This document shows positions 33,208 through 41,823 of a stretch of DNA of 64,000 bases, piece after piece (the first letter of the stretch is position 1; every line of letters begins with the position of its first letter). Under the pieces are notes generated by a model. That model was not told the origin of the DNA, searched no databases, and saw nothing but the letters and a program-made list of their open reading frames with translations. Source of the DNA: Streptomyces rugosispiralis (GTDB lineage Bacteria; Actinomycetota; Actinomycetes; Streptomycetales; Streptomycetaceae); assembly GCF_024505145.1 (NCBI RefSeq), contig NZ_JANIAA010000009.1, positions 186,001 through 250,000 of the forward strand, in the 5' to 3' direction. Made by a program: the position numbers and the translations under genes.

Positions 33208-34538
33208 GTGAGGCATACGCGGTGACCGACCCGCGTCCGAGCGGCGGCCCGGCCGCCCCCCTGCGGACCGCGCACTGGCCCGACGAACTGGCGCTGGACC
33301 CCATCGAGCGCGCCATCGCCGACATCGCCGCGGGCCGCCCCGTGGTGGTTGTGGACGACGAGGACCGGGAGAACGAGGGCGACCTCGTCGCCGCCGCCGA
33401 GACGATCACCCCCGAGATCGTCGCCTTCATGATGAACGAGTGCCGGGGGCTCATCTGCGCGCCCATGGAGGCCGCCGACCTCGACCGACTGCGGCTGCCG
33501 CAGATGGTCGAGGAGAACACCGAGTCCATGCGGACCGCCTTCACCGTCTCGGTCGACGCCACCGCAGAACACGGCGTCAGCACCGGAATCTCCGCCGCCG
33601 ACCGGGCCACCACCCTGCGGCTGCTGGCCGACCCGGACACCACCCCCGGCGACCTCGTCCGCCCCGGTCATATCTTCCCGCTGCGCGCCCGCCCCGGCGG
33701 GGTGCTCGAGCGCGACGGCCACACCGAGGCCGGGGTCGACCTCGCCCGGCTGGCCGGACTGCGCCCGGCGGCCGTGATCTGCGAGATCGCGGGGGAGGAC
33801 GGTGCCATGCTGCGCCTGCCCGACCTGGTCGCCTTCGCCCACAAGCACGACCTGGCGATCGTCTCGATCGCCGATCTGATCGCCTACCGCAAGCCCGCCG
33901 AGCCGCTCGTACGGCGCGAGGCCGAGACCCGGCTGCCCACCGCCTTCGGCGACTTCCGGGCGTACGGCTACCGCGCGGCCGACGGCGTCGAGCACATCGC
34001 GCTGGTCCAGGGCGACATCCGGGACGGCGAGGACGTGCTGGTCCGCGTCCACTCCGAATGCCTCACCGGCGATGTCTTCCACTCGCTGCGCTGCGACTGC
34101 GGCCCCCAGCTGCACGCCGCGCTGGAGCGGGTCACCACCGAGGGCCGTGGCATCGTCCTCTATCTGCGCGGCCACGAGGGGCGCGGGATCGGACTGCTCT
34201 CCAAGCTGCGCGCGTACGAGCTGCAGGAGCTGGGCCGGGACACCCTGGACGCCAATCTGGAGCTCGGCCTGCCCGCCGACGCGCGGGACTACGCCGCGGG
34301 CGCGGAGATCCTCGCCGACCTCGGCGTGCGCTCGCTGCGGCTGATGACCAACAACCCGGAGAAGACCACGGCGCTGGTGCGGCACGGGCTGCGGGTCACC
34401 GGCCGGGAGCCGATGCCCGTCCAGGCCGGGGAGCACAACCTCCGCTACCTCCGCACCAAGCGGGACCGGATGGGGCATGACCTGCCCTGGCTGGACGGCG
34501 ACCGCGCGGAGCCCATATCGGCCTGCGGCAACCAGTAG
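33204..34538 (+). CDS. ribBA: Bifunctional DHBP synthase/GTP cyclohydrolase II
   Basis: A 444-aa fusion. Residues ~30-230 are 3,4-dihydroxy-2-butanone-4-phosphate synthase (VVVVDDEDRENEGDLVAAAE, GVSTGISAADRATTLRLL, GHTEAGVDLARLAGL). Residues ~235-425 are GTP cyclohydrolase II with zinc cysteines in SECLTGDVFHSLRCDCGPQL and YLRGHEGRGIGLLSKLRAYELQ. It makes both precursors of lumazine. ATG 33204 overlaps the ribE stop. About 25 residues precede the first domain. Confidence 0.96.
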   Translation: MSEAYAVTDPRPSGGPAAPLRTAHWPDELALDPIERAIADIAAGRPVVVVDDEDRENEGDLVAAAETITPEIVAFMMNECRGLICAPMEAADLDRLRLPQMVEENTESMRTAFTVSVDATAEHGVSTGISAADRATTLRLLADPDTTPGDLVRPGHIFPLRARPGGVLERDGHTEAGVDLARLAGLRPAAVICEIAGEDGAMLRLPDLVAFAHKHDLAIVSIADLIAYRKPAEPLVRREAETRLPTAFGDFRAYGYRAADGVEHIALVQGDIRDGEDVLVRVHSECLTGDVFHSLRCDCGPQLHAALERVTTEGRGIVLYLRGHEGRGIGLLSKLRAYELQELGRDTLDANLELGLPADARDYAAGAEILADLGVRSLRLMTNNPEKTTALVRHGLRVTGREPMPVQAGEHNLRYLRTKRDRMGHDLPWLDGDRAEPISACGNQ

Positions 34539-34586
34539 CCACACAGAACCGGTAGTCACACCAACGCACACCAACGCACCACCACA

Positions 34587-34631
34587 GAAGCACCAGAAGC
34601 ACCGGAAGCACCGGAAGCACCGGAAGCACCG
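34587..34631. repeat. 9-bp tandem repeat (GAAGCACCG), five units, upstream of ribH
   Basis: Five consecutive units (the first GAAGCACCA) fill the ribBA-ribH spacer, preceded by a two-copy ACCAACGCAC repeat. The array ends ~26 bp before the ribH start, just upstream of its ribosome site GAGGAGAG. It adds non-coding leader within the operon. Confidence 0.85.
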
Positions 34632-34657
34632 GAATTCCAGAAACACCGAGGAGAGAC

Positions 34658-35143
34658 GTGAGCGGTAAGGGCGCCCCCGAACTGTCCGTGAAGAACTGCG
34701 GGGACCTGCGCGTCGCCGTCATCGCCGCACAGTGGCACGAGAAGGTGATGGACGGCCTGGTCGACGGCGCCCTGCGTGCGCTGGGCGAACTCGGCATCGA
34801 CGAGCCCACCGTGCTGCGGGTGCCGGGCAGCTTCGAACTGCCGGTCGTCGCCAAGGTGCTCGCGGGCCGCGGCTATGACGCGATCGTGGCCCTGGGCGTC
34901 GTCATCCGTGGCGGCACCCCGCACTTCGACTATGTGTGCCAGGGCGTCACCCAGGGCCTGACCCAGGTCAGCGTGGACACCGGCGTGCCCATCGGCTTCG
35001 GCGTGCTGACCTGCGACACCGAGGAGCAGGCCCTGGACCGGGCCGGGCTCGCGGGCTCCAATGAGGACAAGGGCCACGAGGCGGTCACCGCGGCCGTCGC
35101 CACCGCCACCACCCTGCGCTCGGTCGCCGAACCCTGGCGCTGA
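34658..35143 (+). CDS. ribH: Lumazine synthase (riboflavin synthase beta subunit)
   Basis: A 161-aa protein condensing 5-amino-6-ribitylaminouracil with DHBP to 6,7-dimethyl-8-ribityllumazine; it normally assembles into an icosahedral or pentameric shell. Motifs are VAVIAAQWHEKVMDGLVDGA, VPGSFELPVVAKVLA, ALGVVIRGGTPHFDYV and GFGVLTCDTEEQALDRAG. GTG 34658 follows GAGGAGAG at the usual distance. It is the last rib gene. Confidence 0.96.
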   Translation: MSGKGAPELSVKNCGDLRVAVIAAQWHEKVMDGLVDGALRALGELGIDEPTVLRVPGSFELPVVAKVLAGRGYDAIVALGVVIRGGTPHFDYVCQGVTQGLTQVSVDTGVPIGFGVLTCDTEEQALDRAGLAGSNEDKGHEAVTAAVATATTLRSVAEPWR

Positions 35144-35179
35144 GGCGCGTCGCACGACCCAAGTAGGATGACGGACACG

Positions 35180-35452
35180 ATGCCCAAGAAGACGTTCGAG
35201 GAGCTCTTCGCCGAGCTCCAGAAGAAGGCCGCCACGGCCGACCCCGCCACTTCCCGTACCGCCGAGCTGGTCCACTCCGGTGTGCACGCCATCGGCAAGA
35301 AGGTCGTGGAGGAGGCCGCCGAGGTGTGGATGGCCGCCGAGTACGAGAGCGACGAGGCGACCGCCGAGGAGATCTCCCAGCTCCTGTACCACCTTCAGGT
35401 GATGATGGTCGCCAAGGGGCTGACCCTCGACGACGTCTACGCCCACCTCTGA
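35180..35452 (+). CDS. hisE: Phosphoribosyl-ATP pyrophosphatase
   Basis: A 90-aa all-helical enzyme for the second step of histidine synthesis. KTFEELFAELQKKAATADPATSRTAELV, GKKVVEEAAEVWMAAEY with the metal-binding E-E-x-x-E pattern, and EEISQLLYHLQVMMVAKG are characteristic. ATG 35180 gives the length I recall for Streptomyces HisE; ATG 35168 (four residues longer) is directly behind AGTAGG and remains possible. It is followed by hisG, as in other Streptomyces. Confidence 0.93.
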   Translation: MPKKTFEELFAELQKKAATADPATSRTAELVHSGVHAIGKKVVEEAAEVWMAAEYESDEATAEEISQLLYHLQVMMVAKGLTLDDVYAHL

Positions 35453-35481
35453 ACACCCCCACCAGCACCCTCACCCGCGCC

Positions 35482-35513
35482 ACCGAGCCACCGAGCTACC
35501 GAGCCACCGAGCT
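35482..35513. repeat. 8-bp tandem repeat (ACCGAGCY), four units, upstream of hisG
   Basis: ACCGAGCC and ACCGAGCT alternate twice, giving a 16-bp unit in two copies. The array fills the hisE-hisG spacer up to the hisG ribosome site GAAGGAAAG. It resembles the array before ribH in position but not in sequence. Confidence 0.82.
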
Positions 35514-35532
35514 ACCGAAGGAAAGAGCACTC

Positions 35533-36381
35533 ATGCTGCGCATCGCCGTCCCCAACAAGGGTTCACTGTCCGAGCCTGCGTCGGCGATGCTCCATGAGGC
35601 GGGCTACCGGCAGCGCAAGGACCGCAGGGAACTGGTCCTGGTCGACGCGGAGAACGAGGTGGAGTTCTTCTTCCTCCGCCCCCGCGACATCGCCGTCTAC
35701 GTGGGCTCCGGCCGGCTCGACATCGGCATCACCGGCCGCGATCTGCTGCTGGACTCCGGCTCCCAGGCCGAGGAGATCATGCAACTCGGCTTTGCCGGAT
35801 CCACCTTCCGCTACGCCACCCGTCCCGGCACGGCCAAGGACGTCAGCGAGTTCGGCGGGATGACCGTGGCCACCTCCTTCGCCGGACTGGTCACCAAGCA
35901 CCTGGCCGACAACGGTGTGGACGCCGCCGTGGTCCACCTCGACGGCGCCGTCGAGACCGCCATCCAGCTCGGCGTCGCCGAGGTCATCGCGGATGTGGTC
36001 GAGACCGGCACCACGCTGCGCAACGCCGGGCTGGAGATCATCGGCGAGCCCATCCTGGAGTCCGAGGCGGTCGTCATCCGCCGCACCGGCGACCCCAGCG
36101 ACGACCCCAAGGTCCAGCAGTTCCTCCGCCGGATGCAGGGCGTCCTGGTGGCCCGGCGCTACGTGATGATGGACTACGACATCCGGGTGGAGCAGGTGGA
36201 GCGCGCCGTGGCACTCACCCCGGGTCTGGAGTCGCCCACCGTCTCCCCGCTGCACCACGAGGGCTGGGTCGCGGTCCGCTCGATGGTCCCCGCGAAGGAC
36301 GCCCAGCGGATCATGGACGAGCTGTACGACCTGGGGGCGCGGGCCATCCTCACCACCGGCATCCACGCCTGCCGCCTCTGA
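35533..36381 (+). CDS. hisG: ATP phosphoribosyltransferase (long form)
   Basis: A 282-aa enzyme catalysing the committed step of histidine synthesis, ATP + PRPP to PR-ATP. The catalytic part begins MLRIAVPNKGSLSEPASAML and has GRLDIGITGRDLLLDSG and DVVETGTTLRNAGLEII (PRPP loop). The last ~75 residues form the ACT-like regulatory domain of the long form, so feedback inhibition by histidine is expected and no HisZ is needed. ATG 35533 follows GGAAAG. Confidence 0.95.
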   Translation: MLRIAVPNKGSLSEPASAMLHEAGYRQRKDRRELVLVDAENEVEFFFLRPRDIAVYVGSGRLDIGITGRDLLLDSGSQAEEIMQLGFAGSTFRYATRPGTAKDVSEFGGMTVATSFAGLVTKHLADNGVDAAVVHLDGAVETAIQLGVAEVIADVVETGTTLRNAGLEIIGEPILESEAVVIRRTGDPSDDPKVQQFLRRMQGVLVARRYVMMDYDIRVEQVERAVALTPGLESPTVSPLHHEGWVAVRSMVPAKDAQRIMDELYDLGARAILTTGIHACRL

Positions 36382-36446
36382 CGGCCGACGCGGTCCCCGC
36401 CCCCATCCCGTTCCCTCCCATCCCTCCCATCCGAGAGGCCGACCAC

Positions 36447-36902
36447 GTGTCCGCCGCCGCGCCCACCCCCGCCCTGCCCATCACCTTCCGGCCGACCAGG
36501 ACCCGGGCCGTTCTGATGACCGTCGGTGTCGCCGTCCTGGTCGTCCTCACGGCCGTCGCCCTGCTGCTGGAGCGGCTGGGGCCGGGGGAGCGGGCCAGCT
36601 TCATCCTCACCGGACTGCTGTTCTTCGGGGTGCTGACGCTGCTCAGCCGCCCCAAGGTGGTGGCCGAGGAGGGCGGTGTGACGGTGGTCAACCTCACCAC
36701 CAAGCGCCGTCTGGAGTGGGCGGAGGTGCTCCGGGTCAATCTGCGCCCCGGCGACCCCTGGGTCTATCTGGATCTCGCCGACGGCACCAGCCTGCCCGCG
36801 ATGGGCATCCAGCCGGGCATCGCCAAGGCGCACGCCATCAGCGACGCGCGGGCTCTGCGCGCCCTCGCCGAGCGGCACGGGACGGGCCGTGCCGCGGACT
36901 GA
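36447..36902 (+). CDS. PH-domain membrane protein
   Basis: A 151-aa protein with two membrane helices (VLMTVGVAVLVVLTAVALLL and FILTGLLFFGVLTLL) and a bacterial PH-like domain after them (VTVVNLTTKRRLEWAEVLRVNLRPGDPWVYLDLADG). GTG 36447 is 8 nt after GAGAGG. It follows hisG by 65 nt in the same direction, a neighbourhood I recall for the homologue in other Streptomyces; no role in histidine synthesis is implied. Confidence 0.8.
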   Translation: MSAAAPTPALPITFRPTRTRAVLMTVGVAVLVVLTAVALLLERLGPGERASFILTGLLFFGVLTLLSRPKVVAEEGGVTVVNLTTKRRLEWAEVLRVNLRPGDPWVYLDLADGTSLPAMGIQPGIAKAHAISDARALRALAERHGTGRAAD

Positions 36903-37217
36903 GCCACCCGGCCGCGCCGCCCGGCCCCAGCGGCGGTGAGCAGCCCCTTTACGTCCGCTTCCGCCCCCTTCCGGGCGGGCCCCCGCGAACCGGCCGATGA
37001 GCGGATCGGCACTCCAACGGTGTGCGGGGCCTGCCCGTCACACCCCATCCTTGTTTACTCTGTTGCCGGGGCCGAACGGTGCCCCACCCCGCCTCTCCAG
37101 CACGCACGCCCGCGTGCGCCCCTGGCGGGCTCCCCTGCGACCCGAGGAGTGACTCCCTCAGCAGATGGACGGATCGTCCTGTAGTACCTGCGCCGCCGCC
37201 GACCATGAGGCGGCGGC
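36903..37217. other. Gene-free spacer upstream of the CorC-like pair
   Basis: About 315 bp with no supportable gene. The sequence around CCTTGTTTACTCTGTTG (about 37,048) is notably AT-richer than its surroundings and may contain the promoter for the CBS-domain genes. ATGAGGCGGCGGC just before 37218 contains an out-of-frame ATG overlapping the ribosome-site region. Confidence 0.4.
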
Positions 37218-38594
37218 ATGAGCATCACCCTGTCCCTCCTGCTGCTGTCCGCGGCACTCGTCCTGATCCTCGCCAACGGCTTCTTCGTGGCCGCTGAATT
37301 CGGCCTGGTCACCGTCGAGCGCCCGGAGGCCGAGCGAGCCGCCGACGAGGGCGACAAGCGCGCCCGTACCGTCGTCGAGTCGCTGCGCGAGCTGTCCTTC
37401 CAGCTCTCCGGCACCCAGCTCGGCATCACCATCACCTCGCTGATCGTCGGCATGCTGGCCGAGCCCGCGCTCGGCCATCTGCTGACCACGCCGCTGGAGG
37501 CGGTCGGACTGCCGCACGGCGCCGTCTCCGGTGTCGCCATCGTGCTCGGCATGCTGCTGGCCTCCGCCGTCCAGATGGTCATCGGCGAGCTGGTGCCCAA
37601 GAACTGGGCGGTCTCCCGGCCGCTGCAGGTCGCCCGCTTCGTCGCGGGCCCGCAGTACGCCTTCGCCCGGTTCTTCCGGCCGGTGATCGCCCTGCTCAAT
37701 ACGGTGGCGAACCGGCTGGTGCGGGCGCTGGGCGTGGAGCCCACCGAGGAGCTGGCCTCCGCCCGCACCCCCGGTGAGCTGGTCTCGCTCGCCCGCCACT
37801 CGGCGCGGGCCGGCGCGCTCGAGCAGGACACGGCGGATCTGTTCGTCCGCACCCTCTCGCTCGGCGAGCTGACCGCCCAGCATGTGATGACCCCGCGGGT
37901 GCGGGTCAGCGCGCTGCACTCCACGGCGACCGCCGTGGATGTGCTCAATCTCACCCGGGCCACCGGGCTGTCCCGCTTCCCCGTCTACCGCGACCGGCTG
38001 GACGAGGTCATCGGGATGGTGCACCTCAAGGACGCCCTCGCGGTGCCGTCCGACGACCGGCTGCGCACACCCGTCAGCCGGATCGCCCAGGCCCCGGTGC
38101 TGGTCCCCGAGACGCTGCCGGTCCAGCCGCTGCTGGAGCGGCTGCGCAGCGAGCAGCCGATAGCCGTGGTCGTCGACGAGTACGGCGGCACGGCCGGTGT
38201 GGTCACCCTGGAGGACATCGTCGAGGAGCTGGTCGGCGAGGTGCGCGACGAGCACGACGACGAGGCCGCGGAGACCCCCGACCTGGTGCAGACCCTCACC
38301 GAGGACGGACGCACGGTGTGGGACGCCGACGGCGGCTGCCGCGTCGACACCCTGCGCCGGATCGGCCTCGACGCGCCCGACGGGCCGTACGAGACGGTGG
38401 CCGGGCTGGTGGCCGATCTGCTGGCGCGGATCCCCGCCCCCGGCGACATCGCCGAGCTGCCCGGCTGGAAGCTGGCCGTCCGGCAGGTCGGCCACCACCG
38501 GGCGGAACTGGTGCGCATCGTCCGCACGAAGTCGGGTACGCCGCCTGTGCAGCTGGCCGCCCATGCCGCGGCCGGGAAGGGGAACGGACGATGA
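37218..38594 (+). CDS. CorC/HlyC-type CNNM-CBS membrane protein (first of pair)
   Basis: A 458-aa protein. The N-terminal DUF21/CNNM domain (~1-200) has four hydrophobic segments with LANGFFVAAEFGLVTV and QLGITITSLIVGMLAEPAL. A CBS pair (~220-345) contains VMTPRVRVSALHS, SRFPVYRDRLDEVIGMVHLKDAL and VVDEYGGTAGVVTLEDIVEELVGE. A CorC_HlyC (transporter-associated) domain ends the protein. Such proteins are linked to Mg2+ or other ion homeostasis. Its stop overlaps the second gene of the pair by ATGA. Confidence 0.87.
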   Translation: MSITLSLLLLSAALVLILANGFFVAAEFGLVTVERPEAERAADEGDKRARTVVESLRELSFQLSGTQLGITITSLIVGMLAEPALGHLLTTPLEAVGLPHGAVSGVAIVLGMLLASAVQMVIGELVPKNWAVSRPLQVARFVAGPQYAFARFFRPVIALLNTVANRLVRALGVEPTEELASARTPGELVSLARHSARAGALEQDTADLFVRTLSLGELTAQHVMTPRVRVSALHSTATAVDVLNLTRATGLSRFPVYRDRLDEVIGMVHLKDALAVPSDDRLRTPVSRIAQAPVLVPETLPVQPLLERLRSEQPIAVVVDEYGGTAGVVTLEDIVEELVGEVRDEHDDEAAETPDLVQTLTEDGRTVWDADGGCRVDTLRRIGLDAPDGPYETVAGLVADLLARIPAPGDIAELPGWKLAVRQVGHHRAELVRIVRTKSGTPPVQLAAHAAAGKGNGR

Positions 38595-39709
38595 GCCTGG
38601 TACAGCTTCTCTTCGCCGTTCTGCTGGTCCTGGCCAACGGCTTCTTCGTGGGCGCCGAGTTCGCCCTGGTCTCGGTGCGCCGCAGCCAGATCGAACCGCG
38701 CGCGGCCGAGGGCTCGGCACGCGCCCGTACGGTGCTCACGGGCCTGGAGAACCTGCCGCAGATGATGGCGGCCGCCCAGTTCGGCATCACCGTCTGCTCG
38801 CTGACCCTCGGCGCGGTCGCCGAGCCGACCGTCGCCGAACTGCTGGAGCCGGTCTTCCACGCCGTCCATCTGCCCGAGCAGCTGATCCACCCGCTCGGCT
38901 ACGCCATCGCGCTCGCCCTGGTGGTCTTCCTCCACCTGGTCATCGGCGAGATGGTGCCGAAGAACCTGGCCATGGCGGCGCCGGACAAGACCGCGCTGTG
39001 GCTCGGTCCCGGGCTGGTCACCTTCGCGCGGCTGTGCCGGCCGGTCACCGCGCTGCTGGGGGCGTGCGCCCGGCTGGTGCTGCGGCTGTTCCGGGTGGAG
39101 CCCAAGGACGAGGTCGAGGCCGTCTTCACCAGCGAGCAGCTGACCCATCTGGTCGAGGACTCCCGGCAGGCCGGGCTGCTCGACCCCGGTGAGCAGGAGC
39201 GGCTCGCGGACGCCCTGGAGCTGGGCAGCCGCCCGGTCACCGACGTCCTCCTGGACCCGGCGGGCCTGGTCACGGTCGATCCCTCGGTCACCCCCCGGCA
39301 GATCGAGGAGCTGACCGTGCGCACCGGCTACTCGCGCTTCCCGGTGCGCGGCCCCGGCGGCGCCTTCATGGGCTATCTGCATGTGAAGGACGTCCTGGAG
39401 CTGGAGTTCCCGGAGCGGGCCGTACCGCAGCGGGTCTGGCATCCGATCGAGACGCTCCGGGCGGAGCTTCCGCTGGACGACGCCCTCACCGCGATGCGCC
39501 GGGCCGCCTCGCATCTGGCGGCCGTCGCCGACGCGTCGGGCACGGTGCTGGGGCTGGTGGCACTGGAGGACGTCCTGGAGAAGCTGGTCGGCGAGGTCCA
39601 CGACCCGGCCCACCGGGGCGGGAGCGGGACCCGGGACCGGGTGGCCGAGCCCAGGGGCGAGGCGGCGCCCGCCGTGCCCTCCGGGGAGGAGCGGGCGATG
39701 GTCGGCTGA
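38591..39709 (+). CDS. CNNM-CBS membrane protein (second of pair)
   Basis: A 372-aa paralogue of the preceding protein: DUF21 part with LANGFFVGAEFALVSVRRSQ and QFGITVCSLTLGAVAEPT, CBS pair with YSRFPVRGPGGAFMGYLHVKDVL and VLGLVALEDVLEKLVGEVHD. The C-terminal CorC_HlyC domain is missing and replaced by a short polar tail, so the two proteins are not equivalent and may act as a heterodimer. The start overlaps the previous stop (ATGA), so they are translationally coupled. Confidence 0.87.
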   Translation: MSLVQLLFAVLLVLANGFFVGAEFALVSVRRSQIEPRAAEGSARARTVLTGLENLPQMMAAAQFGITVCSLTLGAVAEPTVAELLEPVFHAVHLPEQLIHPLGYAIALALVVFLHLVIGEMVPKNLAMAAPDKTALWLGPGLVTFARLCRPVTALLGACARLVLRLFRVEPKDEVEAVFTSEQLTHLVEDSRQAGLLDPGEQERLADALELGSRPVTDVLLDPAGLVTVDPSVTPRQIEELTVRTGYSRFPVRGPGGAFMGYLHVKDVLELEFPERAVPQRVWHPIETLRAELPLDDALTAMRRAASHLAAVADASGTVLGLVALEDVLEKLVGEVHDPAHRGGSGTRDRVAEPRGEAAPAVPSGEERAMVG

Positions 39710-39711
39710 CC

Positions 39712-39737
39712 GCGGTTGCGGTTGCGGTTGCGGTTGC
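39712..39737. repeat. Hexanucleotide repeat (GCGGTT), four units
   Basis: Four perfect GCGGTT copies start 2 nt after the stop of the second CBS gene and lead into the large inverted repeat. They add to the series of simple repeats located at gene ends in this window. Confidence 0.8.
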
Positions 39738-39752
39738 GCCTGCGGCGGGCCG

Positions 39753-39916
39753 TTCCCCTACCCGCCCCTTCCCACAACCGGGGCTCCGCCCCGGACCCCG
39801 CTCCTCAAACGCCGGAGGGGCTGATTTCAGCCCGTCCGGCGTTTGAGGACACGCCCGAAGGGCGTCCGGGGTCCAGGGGCGGAGCTCCATGGTTCGGGAA
39901 GGGGCGGGTAGGGGAA
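39753..39916. terminator. Large nested inverted repeat between convergent genes
   Basis: Outer arms of 21 bp (39753-39773 and 39896-39916) are perfectly complementary. Inside are a 14-bp perfect stem (39803-39816 with 39835-39848) and a core stem GGGCTGA/TCAGCCC (39818-39833), giving a three-tier hairpin. It separates the convergent CBS gene and AAA+ gene and is a strong bidirectional terminator or a REP-like Streptomyces intergenic element. Confidence 0.85.
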
Positions 39917-39933
39917 AGCCCGCCGCGGGCGCG

Positions 39934-41823
39934 CTATGCCAGGGGTGGGTCTTGCGGGTCGCGGTACATCGGACCGCGGCCCGACAGGACCTCCCCGTAC
40001 GCCTGCATCAGATCCGGCAGCCGCAGCGTGGCGAGATCGTCGCGGGTCGGGGTGCCGCTCCAGCCGGACAGCCGCAGATCCCGGTACGCGCAGCTCTTCT
40101 CGTACAGCGTGCGCAGGAACCGCCCGTTCCCCAGCTCGTCGATCCAGCCCTGGTCCACCACATGGCCGCTGATGCTGCGCAGCTCCTCCACGGCCTCCTC
40201 GTCCCACACATCCCCGTTCTCCGCCGCCAGCACCTCACCGATCCGGGTGAGCTCCAGCGGGCGGTAGCTGGGGAAGTCGACGCGGGTGGTGAAGCGGGAG
40301 CCGAGGCCGGGGTTGGCGGCCAGCAGCCGGTCCATGCCCTCGGGGTAGCCGGCGAGGATCACCACCAGCCGGTCGCGGTTGTCCTCGGCCCGCTTGAGCA
40401 GCACCTGAAGCGCCTCGTCGCCGTACGCGTCGCCCTTGCTGTAGCCCGAGTTGGACAGGCTGTACGCCTCGTCGACGAAGAGCACCCCGCCGAGCGCCGA
40501 GTCGATCAGCTCATTGGCCTTCACCGCCGTCTGGCCCAGGTACTCGCCGACCAGATCGGCGCGCCCGGCCTCCACCAGATGGTCGCCGCCGAGCAGCCCG
40601 AGGGCGTAGAAGACCCGGCCGAGGATGCGGGCCACGGTGGTCTTGCCGGTGCCGGAGGGGCCGGAGAAGACGAAGTGCCGCTTGGGCGGCTGGACCGGCA
40701 GGCCTTGCCCGGCGCGCAGCCGCGCCATGTGGAGCTGCGCCGACAGCGCCCGGACCTGCCGCTTGACCGGCTCCAGGCCGACCATGCGCTCCAGCTCCTG
40801 CAGCGCGCTCTCCAGCAGCACCGGATCGGAGGGGCCGGGCTGGGAGGGCAGTCCGGCCCGGTCGCGCGTGCCGCCCGCGCCCATCACGGCGGGGCCCATC
40901 AGCGGTGGCCCCTCGGGGCCCTCGCTCGCGGCGCGCGGGTCGCGGCCGTCGGACAGCGTGTCGGCGGGGTCGGTGGCGGTGGCGTCCCGGCCGTCCGTGG
41001 CGTCCTGGCCACCGGCCCCGGCCAGGGAGACGGTGGCCAGGTCCGCGGGCTCGTCAAGACCGTCGGACTCGGCTATCGCCGCCAGCCGCGCCGAGGTGTC
41101 CATGAAGGTGGAGTCGATGCGGTGCACCGCGCGGTAGAGGGGGAGCGCGGCGGCGCTGCGCCCGGTGCCCTCATGGGCGCGGGCGAGCCAGTAGCGCAGC
41201 TCCTTGCGCTGCGGCTGTTCGCTGCGACAGCGCATTAAGGCGGCGGCGAGCAGCGGTTCGGCCTGGCTGTACATCTCCAGCCGGACCCGCGCCATCCCGG
41301 CGAACAGACCCGCCTCGATGCCCAGGAACTGATCGTCCAGCAGCGGCTCGGTGTGGCGCACCAGCTGCTCCCAGTCCTTGACCAGATAGGCGCGGCACGC
41401 GTGCAGGAAGCGGGCCTGCGGATCGGCCTCGACCGGGGGGCAGCCGGCCAGCGCCCGATCCAGCTCGGGCACATGGCGGCCGTCGAGCCAGTGGGAGGCG
41501 TGGGCGAGCAGCAGGTCCCGGCTGGTCTCCAGCACCGGCTGCACCCACCAGCCCAGCCAGTACCAGGAGTTGAGGGTGCGGCGGTGCCGGGCGCGCTGCT
41601 CGCCGAAGCGGTCGCGGTGCCGGTACATCCGCAGCAGCGCCGCCGCCGTGTCGGCCCGTAGCGCGTGCAGTCCGAGCCAGGCGTCGGCCATTCCCGGATC
41701 GAGCCGGGTGGCGGCCCGGAACTCCTCCTCGGCCTGTGCGTACGCGCCCATCGTGTAGGCGTCGACGGCTCGCAGCCAGGCGAGGTCGGCCGGGGCGTGC
41801 GAACCCTGCGTGCCGAAATCCAT
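39934..41823 (-). CDS. CbxX/EccA-like AAA+ ATPase with N-terminal TPR-type region
   Basis: A 629-aa cytoplasmic ATPase. Residues ~1-270 are helical with TPR-like repeats (AYAQAEEEFRAATRLDPGMADAWLG). A Gly/Asp/Pro-rich linker (~280-345) follows, then an AAA+ domain: Walker A FSGPSGTGKTTVARILG, Walker B GVLFVDEAYSL, and GSRFTTRVDFPSY. The overall layout is that of EccA of type VII secretion systems and of CbxX/CfqX. No ESX genes are in the window, so the link to secretion is only by family. ATG 41823 (MDFGTQG) is chosen from GGGGG upstream; the longer frame is implausible. Confidence 0.85.
   Translation of the reverse strand: MDFGTQGSHAPADLAWLRAVDAYTMGAYAQAEEEFRAATRLDPGMADAWLGLHALRADTAAALLRMYRHRDRFGEQRARHRRTLNSWYWLGWWVQPVLETSRDLLLAHASHWLDGRHVPELDRALAGCPPVEADPQARFLHACRAYLVKDWEQLVRHTEPLLDDQFLGIEAGLFAGMARVRLEMYSQAEPLLAAALMRCRSEQPQRKELRYWLARAHEGTGRSAAALPLYRAVHRIDSTFMDTSARLAAIAESDGLDEPADLATVSLAGAGGQDATDGRDATATDPADTLSDGRDPRAASEGPEGPPLMGPAVMGAGGTRDRAGLPSQPGPSDPVLLESALQELERMVGLEPVKRQVRALSAQLHMARLRAGQGLPVQPPKRHFVFSGPSGTGKTTVARILGRVFYALGLLGGDHLVEAGRADLVGEYLGQTAVKANELIDSALGGVLFVDEAYSLSNSGYSKGDAYGDEALQVLLKRAEDNRDRLVVILAGYPEGMDRLLAANPGLGSRFTTRVDFPSYRPLELTRIGEVLAAENGDVWDEEAVEELRSISGHVVDQGWIDELGNGRFLRTLYEKSCAYRDLRLSGWSGTPTRDDLATLRLPDLMQAYGEVLSGRGPMYRDPQDPPLA

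Noticed and set aside
34558..34631. CRISPR-like periodic repeat
   Set aside because: Units are 9-10 bp, contiguous and without spacers; it is a microsatellite, not a CRISPR array.
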